The notes: a model not told the origin generated them from the sequence alone. DNA of 37,647 nt from Bacteroidota bacterium (GCA_009908415.1 JAAAPH010000338.1:1-37647); one strand, 5' to 3'. Counted from the stretch's first letter, positions 9,032 through 17,710 are shown. Made by a program: numbers and translations.

Positions 9032-10411
9032 ATGAACGAAGACATGCAGCGTCGTACATTCATTAAGCGAGCGGCCGCCGCCGGCATTGGGCTGGGCATG
9101 GTCGGCCATCTTTCTCCCATCTACGGGCGTGGAGGACCCAATGACCGGGTCGTCGTCGCCGTGATGGGCGTCAACAGCCGTGGCCATGCGTTGGCCGAGG
9201 CCTTCGCGCGGGCCGAGGGCACCGAGGTGGGCTATATCTGCGACGTCGACGAACGGGCCATCGAGCGGTGCATCGCCGGCGTGAGCACGGCTCAAGACGG
9301 CAGCCCGCCGTTGCAAGAGCGCCGGCCTACGGGCGAGGTGGACGTGCGGCGCGCCTTGGACGATGACGAGGTGGATGCGCTGGTCATCGCTGCGCCGGAT
9401 CACTGGCACGCGCCCGCGACGCTCATGGCCATGGATGCGGGCAAGCACGTATATGTCGAGAAGCCGGCCAGTCACAACGCGCGCGAGGGCGAGATGCTCC
9501 TGGAGGCGCAGCAGAAACACTCGAATCTCGTGGTGCAGATGGGGAACCAGCAGCGGTCGTCGCCGCGGTCCATTCAGGCCGTTCAGGAAATCCGCGATGG
9601 CATCATCGGCCGGCCGTACTACGGGCGCGCTTGGTACGCCAACGCCCGCGGGCCCACCACCTTTGAGCCCGGCGCATCCGTGCCCGACTGGCTCGACTAC
9701 GAGCTGTGGCAGGGGCCGGCGCCGCGCCGTGCGTACCAGGAAAACCTCGTCCACTACAACTGGCACTGGCTCTGGCACTGGGGCACTGGCGAGATTTGCA
9801 ACAATGGGACGCACGAGATCGACGTCTGCCGCTGGGCGCTGGACGTCGACCATCCCATACGCGTCACCTCCAGCGGTGGGCGCTACCACTACGACGACGG
9901 GTGGGAGGCCTTCGACACGCAAGTTGCCAGCTTCGATTTCGAGGACAACAAGACCATCGTCTGGGAAGGACGCAGCTGCAATGCCAACCCCGTTAAGGGC
10001 GGACAAGGCCTGCCGGGCGGCGGACGCGGCGCCTCCATCCACGGCACCGAGGGCACCGTCATCATAGACCGCGGCGGGTACGTCGTCTATGACAACGACA
10101 ACAACCTCATCAAGTACGAGAACGAATCGCAGGCCGGCCAGCAGGTCAGTGGGACCGGCATCGTAGGGGCCGGGAATCTCACCGACCGGCACGTGGCCAA
10201 CTTTGTGGCGTCGATCCGTGGGGATGAGGAGCCACGGGCCCCTATCACGGACGGGCGCAAGAGCGTGCTGCTGTGCCACCTGGGCAACATCGCCCAACGC
10301 ACCGGTCATACGCTCGACGTCGACGCATCGACGGGGCGAATCCAAAACGATGACGCGGCCATGCAGCTCTGGGGGCGCGAGTATGAGTCCGGTTGGGAGC
10401 CGCAGGTGTAA
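9032..10411 (+). CDS. Tat-exported Gfo/Idh/MocA-family NAD(P)-dependent oxidoreductase
   Basis: The 459-aa protein starts with a twin-arginine signal (QRRTFIKRAAAAGIGLGM), so it is folded with its cofactor in the cytoplasm and exported. A Rossmann domain follows (VVVAVMGVNSRGHA near residue 40). The family EKPASHN motif with its active-site Lys is near 145-150. The C-terminal catalytic domain contains HWHWLWHWGTGEICNNGTHEIDVCRWAL, the version seen in exported members. By family precedent, periplasmic members hold NAD(P) tightly and oxidise sugars or glycosides at a ring carbon. Flanking DUF1080 genes on both sides suggest it makes a 3-keto sugar for them. A second ATG at 9044 would shorten the N-terminus by four residues without losing the Tat motif. 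Confidence 0.9.
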   Translation: MNEDMQRRTFIKRAAAAGIGLGMVGHLSPIYGRGGPNDRVVVAVMGVNSRGHALAEAFARAEGTEVGYICDVDERAIERCIAGVSTAQDGSPPLQERRPTGEVDVRRALDDDEVDALVIAAPDHWHAPATLMAMDAGKHVYVEKPASHNAREGEMLLEAQQKHSNLVVQMGNQQRSSPRSIQAVQEIRDGIIGRPYYGRAWYANARGPTTFEPGASVPDWLDYELWQGPAPRRAYQENLVHYNWHWLWHWGTGEICNNGTHEIDVCRWALDVDHPIRVTSSGGRYHYDDGWEAFDTQVASFDFEDNKTIVWEGRSCNANPVKGGQGLPGGGRGASIHGTEGTVIIDRGGYVVYDNDNNLIKYENESQAGQQVSGTGIVGAGNLTDRHVANFVASIRGDEEPRAPITDGRKSVLLCHLGNIAQRTGHTLDVDASTGRIQNDDAAMQLWGREYESGWEPQV

Positions 10412-10553
10412 GCGGCGGCCTACCGTACATTGACCGTAGCCTGGACCAGGCTCTCATGGGGTCGGGTGCCCACGCGGGGGGCCTGCCCGGCGCCATGAGG
10501 CCTGCTGTCCGGCTGGTCGTAGCACATGCTGAGTAGACGTTGTCCCCTGCGCC

Positions 10554-12218
10554 ATGAACGAGGAACTGAGTCCACTTTCACGCCGCGAGTTCGTCACTCT
10601 GGGTGGCGCCGCGGCCGCCTCGCTGGTCGCCCCCCCGGTGGCTTCCTCGGCCCCGGAACCGCCGCCGCCGACCCGGGTCGACGGGTACGAGCAGGAGCAA
10701 TACAAGCGGCGCGCGCTCCGGGCTATGACGATGATTCACGACGGCGAGTACGACGCGGCCATCGATCATTTGCACCGCCAGCTCGAAGCGATCCCGGGCG
10801 ATCCGGAGTTCTTCTATGCATTGGCCGTTGCGCATGGCCAGAACGGCAACCCCGACACGGCCGTGGACTACGTGCGGCAAGCGTTGAACGCCGGTCTGCC
10901 GCCGAGTCGGTTTTTGGCGGGACCGCGCGAGCTGCTGGCGCCCCTGGCAACTACCCACGCCTTTCGCACGCTCGTCTACCGCCGGCACGAGGCCGACTAC
11001 GTGCACGGCCCGCTTCTCGGCGCGGTTACCGACACGCAGGCGCAGGTCTGGGTGCGCACGCCGAGCGAGGCCTCGCTTCAGGTCGTGATGCAGCCGGACG
11101 GCGGGAATCAGATGCACCGCTCCGCGAGGGTGCAGACGCGAGCGGATCGCGACTTCACGGCCGTGGCCCGGGTGGAAGGGCTCCAGCCCGACACGGCGTA
11201 CACGTACCGGCTGCACATCGACGGGCGCGAACAGCCGGACCAATGGACGTTTCGCACCTTTCCGGCGGCCGGCGAGGCGGCGTCGTTTGAAATCGGATTT
11301 GGCGCGTGCGCCGGATACACGCCGTGGCGGGAACGCATCTGGCAGCGCATTGCCTCGCACAACTTCCCCGCCTTCATGCTCCTGGGCGACAACGTGTACA
11401 TCGACCGGCCGGAGCGGCCTGCGCTGCAGCGATACTGCTATTACCGCCGCCAGTCGCGGCCCGAATTCCGCGCGTTGACGGCGACCACGTCGATCGCCGC
11501 CATCTGGGACGACCACGACTTCGGCGACAATGATAGCGAAGGCGGCCCGGACCGCTTTACCCCCGCTTGGAAGGTGGATGCGTGGAAGGTGTTTCGCAAC
11601 AACTGGAGCAACGTGGCCTACGGCGGCGGCGAGGAGCAGCCCGGCGTGTGGCACCGCTGGTCGATCGCCGATGTCGATGTGTTCATGCTCGACGGGCGCT
11701 ACTACCGCACAGATGTCAACATCGACGCGCCCAGCATGCTCGGCCCCGTGCAGAAGCAGTGGCTCTTCGATGCGCTGCGCGCGTCCACGGCCACGTTCAA
11801 GCTCATCGCCTCCCCCGTGCCGTTCCCCGACGGCGCGAAGCCCGGCGAGTGGGGCTGGCGCTCCGACACGTGGGAAGGCTATCCCGACGAGCGGGAAGAG
11901 ATCTTCGCACTCATCGCCGACCATCAGATTGATGGCGTCGTTTTGCTCACGGGCGACCGCCACCGCGCGGACGTATGGAAAATTGAGCGCACCGACAGCT
12001 ACGACCTGTACGAGTTTCAAAACGCGCGCCTCACCAACATCCACACCCACGACAGCGTCCCGGGTTCGCTGTTCAGTTACAACGACACGTGCCACTTCGG
12101 GCGGCTCCGCATCGATACAACGAAAGCCGACCCCACGATCACGTACGATATCATCAGCATCGACGGAGAAGTTGTGCACTCCGTCACGCTGCGGCGCAGT
12201 CAGCTTACGTCCGCATAG
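10554..12218 (+). CDS. Tat-exported PhoD-like alkaline phosphatase/phosphodiesterase with TPR-like N-terminal segment
   Basis: The 554-aa protein begins with a Tat signal (SRREFVTLGGAAAASL). Residues of about 45-120 look like a TPR-type helical pair (DGEYDAAIDHLHRQLEAIPGDPEF, then GNPDTAVDYVRQALNAG), which is unusual ahead of a PhoD domain. A PhoD-type N-terminal beta domain follows (GPLLGAVTDTQAQVWVRT). The metallophosphatase domain carries the family metal and active-site blocks IGFGACAG, LLGDNVYIDRP, IWDDHDFGDND, MLDGRYYR and LLTGDRHRADV. PhoD enzymes are Ca/Fe-dependent phosphomonoesterases or diesterases of the cell envelope. Its place between a sugar oxidoreductase and a DUF1080 gene may mean that the imported glycan carries phosphate, or that this is a repurposed esterase. 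Family confidence is high; the role here is inferred. Confidence 0.9.
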   Translation: MNEELSPLSRREFVTLGGAAAASLVAPPVASSAPEPPPPTRVDGYEQEQYKRRALRAMTMIHDGEYDAAIDHLHRQLEAIPGDPEFFYALAVAHGQNGNPDTAVDYVRQALNAGLPPSRFLAGPRELLAPLATTHAFRTLVYRRHEADYVHGPLLGAVTDTQAQVWVRTPSEASLQVVMQPDGGNQMHRSARVQTRADRDFTAVARVEGLQPDTAYTYRLHIDGREQPDQWTFRTFPAAGEAASFEIGFGACAGYTPWRERIWQRIASHNFPAFMLLGDNVYIDRPERPALQRYCYYRRQSRPEFRALTATTSIAAIWDDHDFGDNDSEGGPDRFTPAWKVDAWKVFRNNWSNVAYGGGEEQPGVWHRWSIADVDVFMLDGRYYRTDVNIDAPSMLGPVQKQWLFDALRASTATFKLIASPVPFPDGAKPGEWGWRSDTWEGYPDEREEIFALIADHQIDGVVLLTGDRHRADVWKIERTDSYDLYEFQNARLTNIHTHDSVPGSLFSYNDTCHFGRLRIDTTKADPTITYDIISIDGEVVHSVTLRRSQLTSA

Positions 12219-12257
12219 CCACGCGATTCCGTCAGCATTCTCAGCCCCCCTCCATTC

Positions 12258-12974
12258 ATGCATCGACCATCAATGAACCTTCGATCAGTCATGACGCATC
12301 CACGCGCATTTGTTGCTCTGCTTCTCCTCGCAGCGCTCGGCCTACCGGCCTGCAGTAGTCCGGACTCGTCCTCCCAAGACGCCGCGTCGGGGGAGTGGAC
12401 CTCCCTCTTTAACGGCGAGAACCTAAACGGATGGACGAACCCGTATGAATGGGGCGAGTCCTGGGTCGAAGACGGCGTGATCCACCTCCGTGCTGACGAT
12501 AAGTTCTTCCTCGTCACCGAGGACACGTACAGCGACTTTGTTTTCGAGGGGGAGATCCGGCTGCCCGATCGCGAGTCGAACTCCGGGTTCATGTTCCGCG
12601 CCAATGTCGACACAAACCGCGTGTATGGCTATCAGGCCGAGGTCGATCCGACGGATCGTGCATGGGCCGGTGGAATCTACGACGAAGGCCGTCGCGGCTG
12701 GCTCTATCCGCCCGATGGCGACTCGGCGGCGGGGCAGGCCTTCCGCGAGGGACCGGGGCAAGCCTTCAACCCGGATCAGTGGAACACGTATCGCATCCGC
12801 GCCGAAGGCGACAGCCTCAAGATATGGGTCAACGGCACCATGACCACGGCGTACCGCGACACGATGGACAGCGAGGGCGTGATTGGCATTCAGCATCACG
12901 GCGAGGACGGCAAGATTTATCGCTTCCGCGACCTGCGCATCCGTACGCTCAACGGCGCGGAAAGCGCGGACTGA
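12258..12974 (+). CDS. Second DUF1080 lipoprotein (3-keto-glycoside hydrolase/lyase-like)
   Basis: The protein is 238 aa from the ATG at 12258; the ATG at 12273 (MNLRSVMTHPRAF) gives a tidier lipoprotein signal, and both lead to the lipobox LPAC. The mature region follows the DUF1080 pattern: WTSLFNGENLNGWTN, WVEDGVIHL, DFVFEGEIRLP, NSGFMFRAN, YGYQAEVDP, QWNTYRIRAEGDSLKIWVNG, GVIGIQHHGEDGKIYRFRDLRIRTL. It is clearly diverged from the copy at 8110, with a shorter N-terminus and YQAEVDP in place of FEYQLLD. The two probably act on different linkages or in sequence. It sits 39 bp after the PhoD-like gene and 39 bp before the phosphotriesterase-like gene, in one apparent operon. Confidence 0.9.
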   Translation: MHRPSMNLRSVMTHPRAFVALLLLAALGLPACSSPDSSSQDAASGEWTSLFNGENLNGWTNPYEWGESWVEDGVIHLRADDKFFLVTEDTYSDFVFEGEIRLPDRESNSGFMFRANVDTNRVYGYQAEVDPTDRAWAGGIYDEGRRGWLYPPDGDSAAGQAFREGPGQAFNPDQWNTYRIRAEGDSLKIWVNGTMTTAYRDTMDSEGVIGIQHHGEDGKIYRFRDLRIRTLNGAESAD

Positions 12975-13013
12975 GCGGAGCTATGTGTTCTTCCCCAGTG
13001 TGGAGGGTATGCG

Positions 13014-14054
13014 ATGAATCGACGTGAGCTGCTGAAGCGCGGGGTAGCCCTGGCCGGCGCGGGTTGGTGGGGGCAATCCGCGTGGCTTCCAACGGTGTCG
13101 CGGTCGGGGGGGACCCCCTCATCCGCCGAGGGGCAGATTATGACCGTGACGGGGCCGGTGGATCCGGCTACGCTCGGGACGATCCTGCCGCACGAGCACG
13201 TCCTGTCGCGCTTCGGCGAGCCACCCGCCCGCCGTCCCGATTACGACCTCGCCCCGCTTTTCGACACGGTCGTCCCTATCCTGGAGCAGGTCAAGGCGCT
13301 CGGGTGCACGGCCGTCATGGATTGCACGGCGGCGTACTTCGGGCGCGACGCGCTCATCATGCGGCGGCTGGCCGAAATGAGCGGCCTCCACCTCGTGACC
13401 AACACGGGCTACTACGGCGCAGCCGACGACCGGTACGTACCGGCGCATGCCTACCAAGAGACGCCCGAGCAGCTGGCCGGCCGGTGGCTGGACGAATGGA
13501 CCGACGGCGTTGACGGCACCGGGATCCGGCCGGGGTTTGTCAAAACGGCTGTCGACGGCTCAGGCTTTTCGGACATCGACCGCAAGCTCGTGCGCGCCGC
13601 GGCGCTGACGCACCGGGAGAGCGGGCTCCCGCTGGCCGTGCATACGTCCGGCAACGTGCCGGCCGCGCAAGAGCAATTGGCCATTCTGCGCGAAGAAGGC
13701 GTGGCGCCCGAGGCCTGGATCTGGGTGCACGCGCACAACGTGGACGACCTCGACGCGCTGTCAGACGCTGCTGAGCAAGGGGCGTGGATCGAGTTCGACG
13801 CCATCCGGCCGGATACGATCGACCGGCACGTGGCCCTGACCCGCGCGATGAAGGAGCGCGGGCACCTCGGGCGCGTCTTGCTCTCGCATGATGGCAGCTC
13901 GTATCCGCCCGACGGTACCGCTCCGCGGCCGTACGACCTGCTCTTCACGCAGTTCATCCCGGCGCTGCGCGAGGCCGGCTTCAGTGCGGAGGAAGTGCGC
14001 ACGCTGACCGTCGACAACCCGCGTCAGGCGTTCACGGTGCGCGTGCGCACCTGA
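13014..14054 (+). CDS. Tat-exported phosphotriesterase-family metal-dependent hydrolase (possible lactonase)
   Basis: A strong Shine-Dalgarno (GGAGGG, six bases before the ATG) fixes the start. The N-terminus is a Tat-like signal (NRRELLKRGVALAGAG). The 346-aa protein has the binuclear-metal amidohydrolase set of the phosphotriesterase family: the HxH of LPHEHV (residues 60/62), the bridging Lys in GFVKTAVDG, His in AVHTSG, His in WVHAHN and the catalytic Asp in LLSHDGSSY. Many family members are lactonases or sugar-lactone/ester hydrolases rather than organophosphate hydrolases. Here it lies between a sugar-oxidising cassette and uronate/gluconate genes, so opening an aldonolactone is a reasonable hypothesis. 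Exported members are less common than cytoplasmic ones. The family is sure; the substrate is inferred. Confidence 0.88.
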   Translation: MNRRELLKRGVALAGAGWWGQSAWLPTVSRSGGTPSSAEGQIMTVTGPVDPATLGTILPHEHVLSRFGEPPARRPDYDLAPLFDTVVPILEQVKALGCTAVMDCTAAYFGRDALIMRRLAEMSGLHLVTNTGYYGAADDRYVPAHAYQETPEQLAGRWLDEWTDGVDGTGIRPGFVKTAVDGSGFSDIDRKLVRAAALTHRESGLPLAVHTSGNVPAAQEQLAILREEGVAPEAWIWVHAHNVDDLDALSDAAEQGAWIEFDAIRPDTIDRHVALTRAMKERGHLGRVLLSHDGSSYPPDGTAPRPYDLLFTQFIPALREAGFSAEEVRTLTVDNPRQAFTVRVRT

Positions 14055-14107
14055 AGGCACCCCGTGTGAAGCGCGCTCTTTTCTCTCCAACCACTGCTTA
14101 CGCTCTG

Positions 14108-15541
14108 ATGACCGAAGACGTCGACGTCCGCCCGCTCGAACTGCACGACGATCGCTTTTTTGACCCTGCGCCTCCGGTGCGTCGCATCGCCCGCGCGATC
14201 TACGACGAGATCAAGGATCTGCCCATCGTGGGGCCGCATGGGCACGTCGAGCCCCGCCTTCTGGCCGAGGATGAGCCGTTTCCGGAGCCCACGGCGCTCA
14301 TCATTCAGCCCGACCACTACGTGTTCCGCCTGCTCTACTCGCAGGGCGTGTCGATGGAAGACCTCGGCATCCCGACGCAGGACGGAGCGCCCGTGGAAAC
14401 CGATCCGCGGGCCATCTGGCAGCGCTTCGGCGAGCACTACCACCTCTTCAATGGCACCCCGACGGGCGCGTGGCTCGATTACGAATTCTATCACGTGTTC
14501 GGCCTTCGGGAGAAGCTAACCGGCGACTCGGCGCAGCGCATCTACGATCAGATTCTCGACCAGCTTGAGCAGCCCGACTTCCGGCCGCGCGCGCTGTTCG
14601 AGCGCTTCGGCATCGAGGTGCTCACGACCACCGACCCGGCGCATTCCACCCTTGACCACCACCGCACGTTGCGGGAGGACGGCTGGGGCGATCGCGTGCG
14701 CCCCTGCTTCCGCCCCGACGCCGTCTTCGCCATCGCGTCGCCAGACTGGAACGAGCAGCTCGCCAAGCTCGAAGCCGCCGCGGACCGGTCCATCTCGGAC
14801 TACCCGACGTTCATCGATGTGCTGGAGGAGCGGCGCGCGTTCTTCAAGGAAATGGGCGCGACGAGCACCGACCACGCCGTCATCGAGCCCCACACGCACC
14901 GGCTTTCCGACGCGGAGGCGGGGCGGCTCTTCCAGGCGGCCCGGCAGGGCGACGCGGCCCGCGATGACGAGCGGGCCTTCCAGGCGCACATGCTCATGGA
15001 AATGGCCCGCATGTCCGTCGAGGACGGGCTCGTAATGCAGATCCATCCCGGCTCGCTGCGAAACCATAACCGCGCCATCTTCGAGCGCTTCGGGCCGGAC
15101 ATGGGCGGCGACATCCCGGTGCGTGCTGAGTTCACGCGCAACCTGCACGAGCTGCTCAACGCGTACGGCAACCACCCGGCCTTCCGGCTCGTGCTCTTTA
15201 CGCTCGATGAAACAACGTACAGCCGGGAGCTCGCGCCGCTGGCGGGGCATTACCCGGCGCTGCGCCTCGGGCCGCCATGGTGGTTCCACGACTCGATCGA
15301 AGGCATGATGCGCTTCCGCAAGCAAACGACCGAAACCGCCTCCATCTACAACACGGCAGGCTTCAACGACGACACGCGGGCCTTCTGCTCGATCCCGGCC
15401 CGCCACGACCTGTGCCGCCGCGTCGATGCCAACTACCTGGCTCAGCTTGTGGCGCGGCATCAGATCGACCTGGACGAGGCGCACCGTATGGCGCACGCGC
15501 TGACGTACGGGCTCGTCAAGGACACGTACCGGCTCCCGTAG
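14108..15541 (+). CDS. uxaC: Glucuronate/galacturonate isomerase
   Basis: This cytoplasmic enzyme converts D-glucuronate to D-fructuronate and D-galacturonate to D-tagaturonate, the first step of hexuronate catabolism. The ORF track start at 14066 is a GTG; the ATG at 14108 (MTEDVDVRPLELHDD) gives 477 aa, close to the usual ~470. Characteristic blocks are the metal-binding GPHGHVEPRLL near residue 45, DYEFYHVFG, LTTTDPAHSTLDHH, VMQIHPGSLRNHN and PPWWFHDSIEGMMRFRKQ near the C-terminus. It follows the exported phosphotriesterase-like gene by about 50 bp. The later hexuronate enzymes (fructuronate or tagaturonate reductase, the dehydratases, KDG kinase) are not in this window. The product of the upstream lyase could feed this enzyme. 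Confidence 0.92.
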   Translation: MTEDVDVRPLELHDDRFFDPAPPVRRIARAIYDEIKDLPIVGPHGHVEPRLLAEDEPFPEPTALIIQPDHYVFRLLYSQGVSMEDLGIPTQDGAPVETDPRAIWQRFGEHYHLFNGTPTGAWLDYEFYHVFGLREKLTGDSAQRIYDQILDQLEQPDFRPRALFERFGIEVLTTTDPAHSTLDHHRTLREDGWGDRVRPCFRPDAVFAIASPDWNEQLAKLEAAADRSISDYPTFIDVLEERRAFFKEMGATSTDHAVIEPHTHRLSDAEAGRLFQAARQGDAARDDERAFQAHMLMEMARMSVEDGLVMQIHPGSLRNHNRAIFERFGPDMGGDIPVRAEFTRNLHELLNAYGNHPAFRLVLFTLDETTYSRELAPLAGHYPALRLGPPWWFHDSIEGMMRFRKQTTETASIYNTAGFNDDTRAFCSIPARHDLCRRVDANYLAQLVARHQIDLDEAHRMAHALTYGLVKDTYRLP

Positions 15542-15599
15542 CCGGCGATCAGTGGGTTGCCTCAGTCCGATGGGGACAAAAAGAGCACCCATTGTTGGC

Positions 15600-15609
15600 C
15601 AAACGTTTG
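15600..15609 (+). promoter_or_regulatory. CG-centred palindrome upstream of gluconokinase gene, possible operator
   Basis: CAAACGTTTG is a perfect 10-bp palindrome with a central CG, in the relatively AT-rich part of the 187-bp gap between uxaC and the gluconokinase gene. CG-centred palindromes of this kind are typical LacI-family operators. It is short, so chance occurrence is quite possible. No clear -10/-35 pair was fixed next to it. Confidence 0.25.
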
Positions 15610-15728
15610 TAGTTTCCACGTCCTGGATTCGAACAACTTCGCTACCGTTGCAGTAGGAGCCTGCCGCTGTCTCCGCACATGCGGCGCCGAAAGCAGCCCG
15701 GAGGCCATTCGGGCTCTGCGACGACGAA

Positions 15729-16277
15729 ATGCATACAGGGCAGAATAGGCACGTGGCATTTTACTCCAGTCATACCGTGGTCATCGTCCTGATGGGGGTT
15801 TCGGGGGCCGGCAAGACGACAATCGGGACGCAATTGGCTGACGACCTCGACTGGGAGTTCTTCGATGGCGACGAGTTTCATCCGGCCGCCAACATCGATA
15901 AGATGGCGGCGGGCATCCCGCTTGACGATGAGGACCGGTGGCCGTGGCTTCGGGCCCTGCACGATTTTATTCACGAGCGGCTTATCGTGGGTGCGCCGGC
16001 CGTGGTCGCCTGTTCGGCCCTGAAAGCCAGCTACCGGGACGTCTTGTTGGATGGCAACCAGGGCGCACGGCTCGTCTACCTGAAAGGCCCGCGCGAGCTC
16101 ATCCGTCGTCGCCTGGAGGCGCGGGCCGATCACTTCTTCGACGCGGAGCTGCTGGCGACCCAGTTCGACACGCTGGAGGAGCCGTGCCCCGACGAGGCGC
16201 TCACCGTTTCGATCGACCAGCCGCCCGAGGCCATCGTGCGCACCATCAAAGAGGCGCTCGTCGACAACGTGGCCTAA
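15729..16277 (+). CDS. gntK: Gluconokinase (GntK family)
   Basis: This enzyme phosphorylates D-gluconate to 6-phosphogluconate, which enters the pentose-phosphate or Entner-Doudoroff route. The 182-aa product has a Walker A GVSGAGKTT near residue 23, the GntK signature FDGDEFHPAANIDKMAAGIPLDDEDR, the CSALKASYRD block and a lid region RRRLEARADHFF. An alternative GTG start at 15753 would give 174 aa, nearer the family norm of ~175. The gene ends 15 bp from the end of the convergent gluconate permease gene, and the pairing of kinase with permease strongly supports the assignment. It may also be the last gene of the uxaC run. Confidence 0.93.
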   Translation: MHTGQNRHVAFYSSHTVVIVLMGVSGAGKTTIGTQLADDLDWEFFDGDEFHPAANIDKMAAGIPLDDEDRWPWLRALHDFIHERLIVGAPAVVACSALKASYRDVLLDGNQGARLVYLKGPRELIRRRLEARADHFFDAELLATQFDTLEEPCPDEALTVSIDQPPEAIVRTIKEALVDNVA

Positions 16278-16292
16278 CCGAGCGGTCAGCGG

Positions 16293-17645
16293 TCAGACGA
16301 AGAAGCTGAGGCCGAGGACCACCGCCAGGCCAATGAGGCCGACGAGCGTTTCCATCACTGTCCAGGCCCGCAGCGTCTGCTGCTCGTCCATCCCCAGGTA
16401 GCGGCTCACCAGCCAGAAGCCGGAATCGTTGACGTGGGAGAGCACCGTCGCCCCGGAGGCGATGGCGATGGCGATCAGCCCGACGAGGGGCGGAGCATAC
16501 GATCCGGCATCGAGGACGGGCGCGATGAGTCCCGCTGCCGTTACCATCGACACGGTGGCCGAGCCCTGCGAGACGCGCACCACCAGCGCGATCATGAAGG
16601 CGAGCAGGACGACGGGCATGTTGGAGGCGGCCATCGCTTGAGCCAGCGCATCCCCCACGCCCGTTTCGACGAGCACTTCGCCCAGCACGCCGCCGGCGCC
16701 GGTCACCAGGATGATGAGCCCCACCGGTTCGAGCGCCTTCGTTGCGATCTGCTGCACCTGCTGCATGGAGTACCCGCCGCGGATGCCGAGCACATAAAAG
16801 GCGAGGAGCACCGCCAGGGTCAGGGCCGTGAACGGATGGCCGATGAACCGCAATCCGCTCCGCAGCGGCGCGTCAGGGGCGAGGGCCACGTCGGACACCG
16901 TGCCCATCAAGATGAGCACGAGCGGCAGCGCGATAATCCCCACGGCTTGACTGAACGACGGGTGCGAGGTTACGCCATCATGTTCGGTCACCTCGGCCTC
17001 CTCCTGCATGGATTCCGGCACCTCGAGGTGGATGCGGTCGGCGATGTAGCGGCCGAAGATGACGCCGCCCACGATGATGGCCGGCACGCCCGCGATGAAG
17101 CCGAAGAGGATGACCCAGCCGAGGTCGGCGTCGAGCAAGCCGGCAACGGCCACCGGGCCTGGCGTGGGCGGGATGAAGCTATGCGCCACGGCCATCCCGG
17201 CCAGCAGCGGGATGGCATAGAAGAGCAGCGAGCGGCCGGTGCGCTCGGTCAGCGTGTAGACGAGCGGGATAAACAGAATCAGGGCGACGTCGAGGAACAC
17301 CGGGATGGAGACGAGCAGGCCGGTGAGGCTGAGTGCCCATGGCGAGCGCTCGTCGCTGAAGGTTTGGAGCAACGTGTTGGCGATGGTTTCCGCGCCGCCC
17401 GACACCCGCAGCAACTCACCAATCATGGCACCCAGCCCGATCACCACGGCGATGTACCCAAGCGTGCTCCCCATGCCCTCCTCAATGATGCCCGCGATGT
17501 CGGCGAGCGGGATGCCGCCCAGGATGGCCGCCAGCAGGCTGGTGAGAAGCAGCGCCACGAACGCGTGCACGCGGCCGACGAGTACCAGCAAGAGCAGCAC
17601 GGCCACCGCCAACACGACGAGGCCGACGAGAAGCAGGGGGGACAT
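16293..17645 (-). CDS. gntP: Gluconate:H+ symporter (GntP family)
   Basis: The 450-aa polytopic inner-membrane permease has about 12 hydrophobic segments from the N-terminus (LLLVGLVVLAVAVLLLLVLVG) to the C-terminus. GntP-family features are GGIPLADIAGIIEEGMGSTLGYI, the PVFLDVALILFIPL block, the SFIPPTPGPVAVAGLL motif near residue 155 and the C-terminal VLSHVNDSGFWLVSRYL. The family imports gluconate or related aldonates with protons. The gene is tail-to-tail with gluconokinase and read from its own promoter. The ATG at 17645 is the first possible start; no Shine-Dalgarno is seen. Confidence 0.93.
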   Translation of the reverse strand: MSPLLLVGLVVLAVAVLLLLVLVGRVHAFVALLLTSLLAAILGGIPLADIAGIIEEGMGSTLGYIAVVIGLGAMIGELLRVSGGAETIANTLLQTFSDERSPWALSLTGLLVSIPVFLDVALILFIPLVYTLTERTGRSLLFYAIPLLAGMAVAHSFIPPTPGPVAVAGLLDADLGWVILFGFIAGVPAIIVGGVIFGRYIADRIHLEVPESMQEEAEVTEHDGVTSHPSFSQAVGIIALPLVLILMGTVSDVALAPDAPLRSGLRFIGHPFTALTLAVLLAFYVLGIRGGYSMQQVQQIATKALEPVGLIILVTGAGGVLGEVLVETGVGDALAQAMAASNMPVVLLAFMIALVVRVSQGSATVSMVTAAGLIAPVLDAGSYAPPLVGLIAIAIASGATVLSHVNDSGFWLVSRYLGMDEQQTLRAWTVMETLVGLIGLAVVLGLSFFV

Positions 17646-17695
17646 GGGGGAAGGCGGGTCGAGTGAAGGAGACTGCGCACCCTAACATACCGGAT

Positions 17696-17710
17696 GCATC
17701 GCAGAGATGC
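17696..17710 (-). promoter_or_regulatory. Inverted repeat in the probable gntP promoter
   Basis: GCATC-GCAGA-GATGC is a 5-bp-arm inverted repeat 50-65 bp upstream of the gntP start. On the minus strand it lies just upstream of TATGTT, a possible -10 element, so it would occupy the spacer/-35 region where an operator acts. The arms are short and the call is tentative. Confidence 0.25.

Noticed and set aside
16434-17666. 410-aa plus-strand ORF
   Set aside because: It is antisense to gntP; the protein is His/Asp/Glu/Gln/Gly-rich, as expected from reading a membrane-protein gene backwards.
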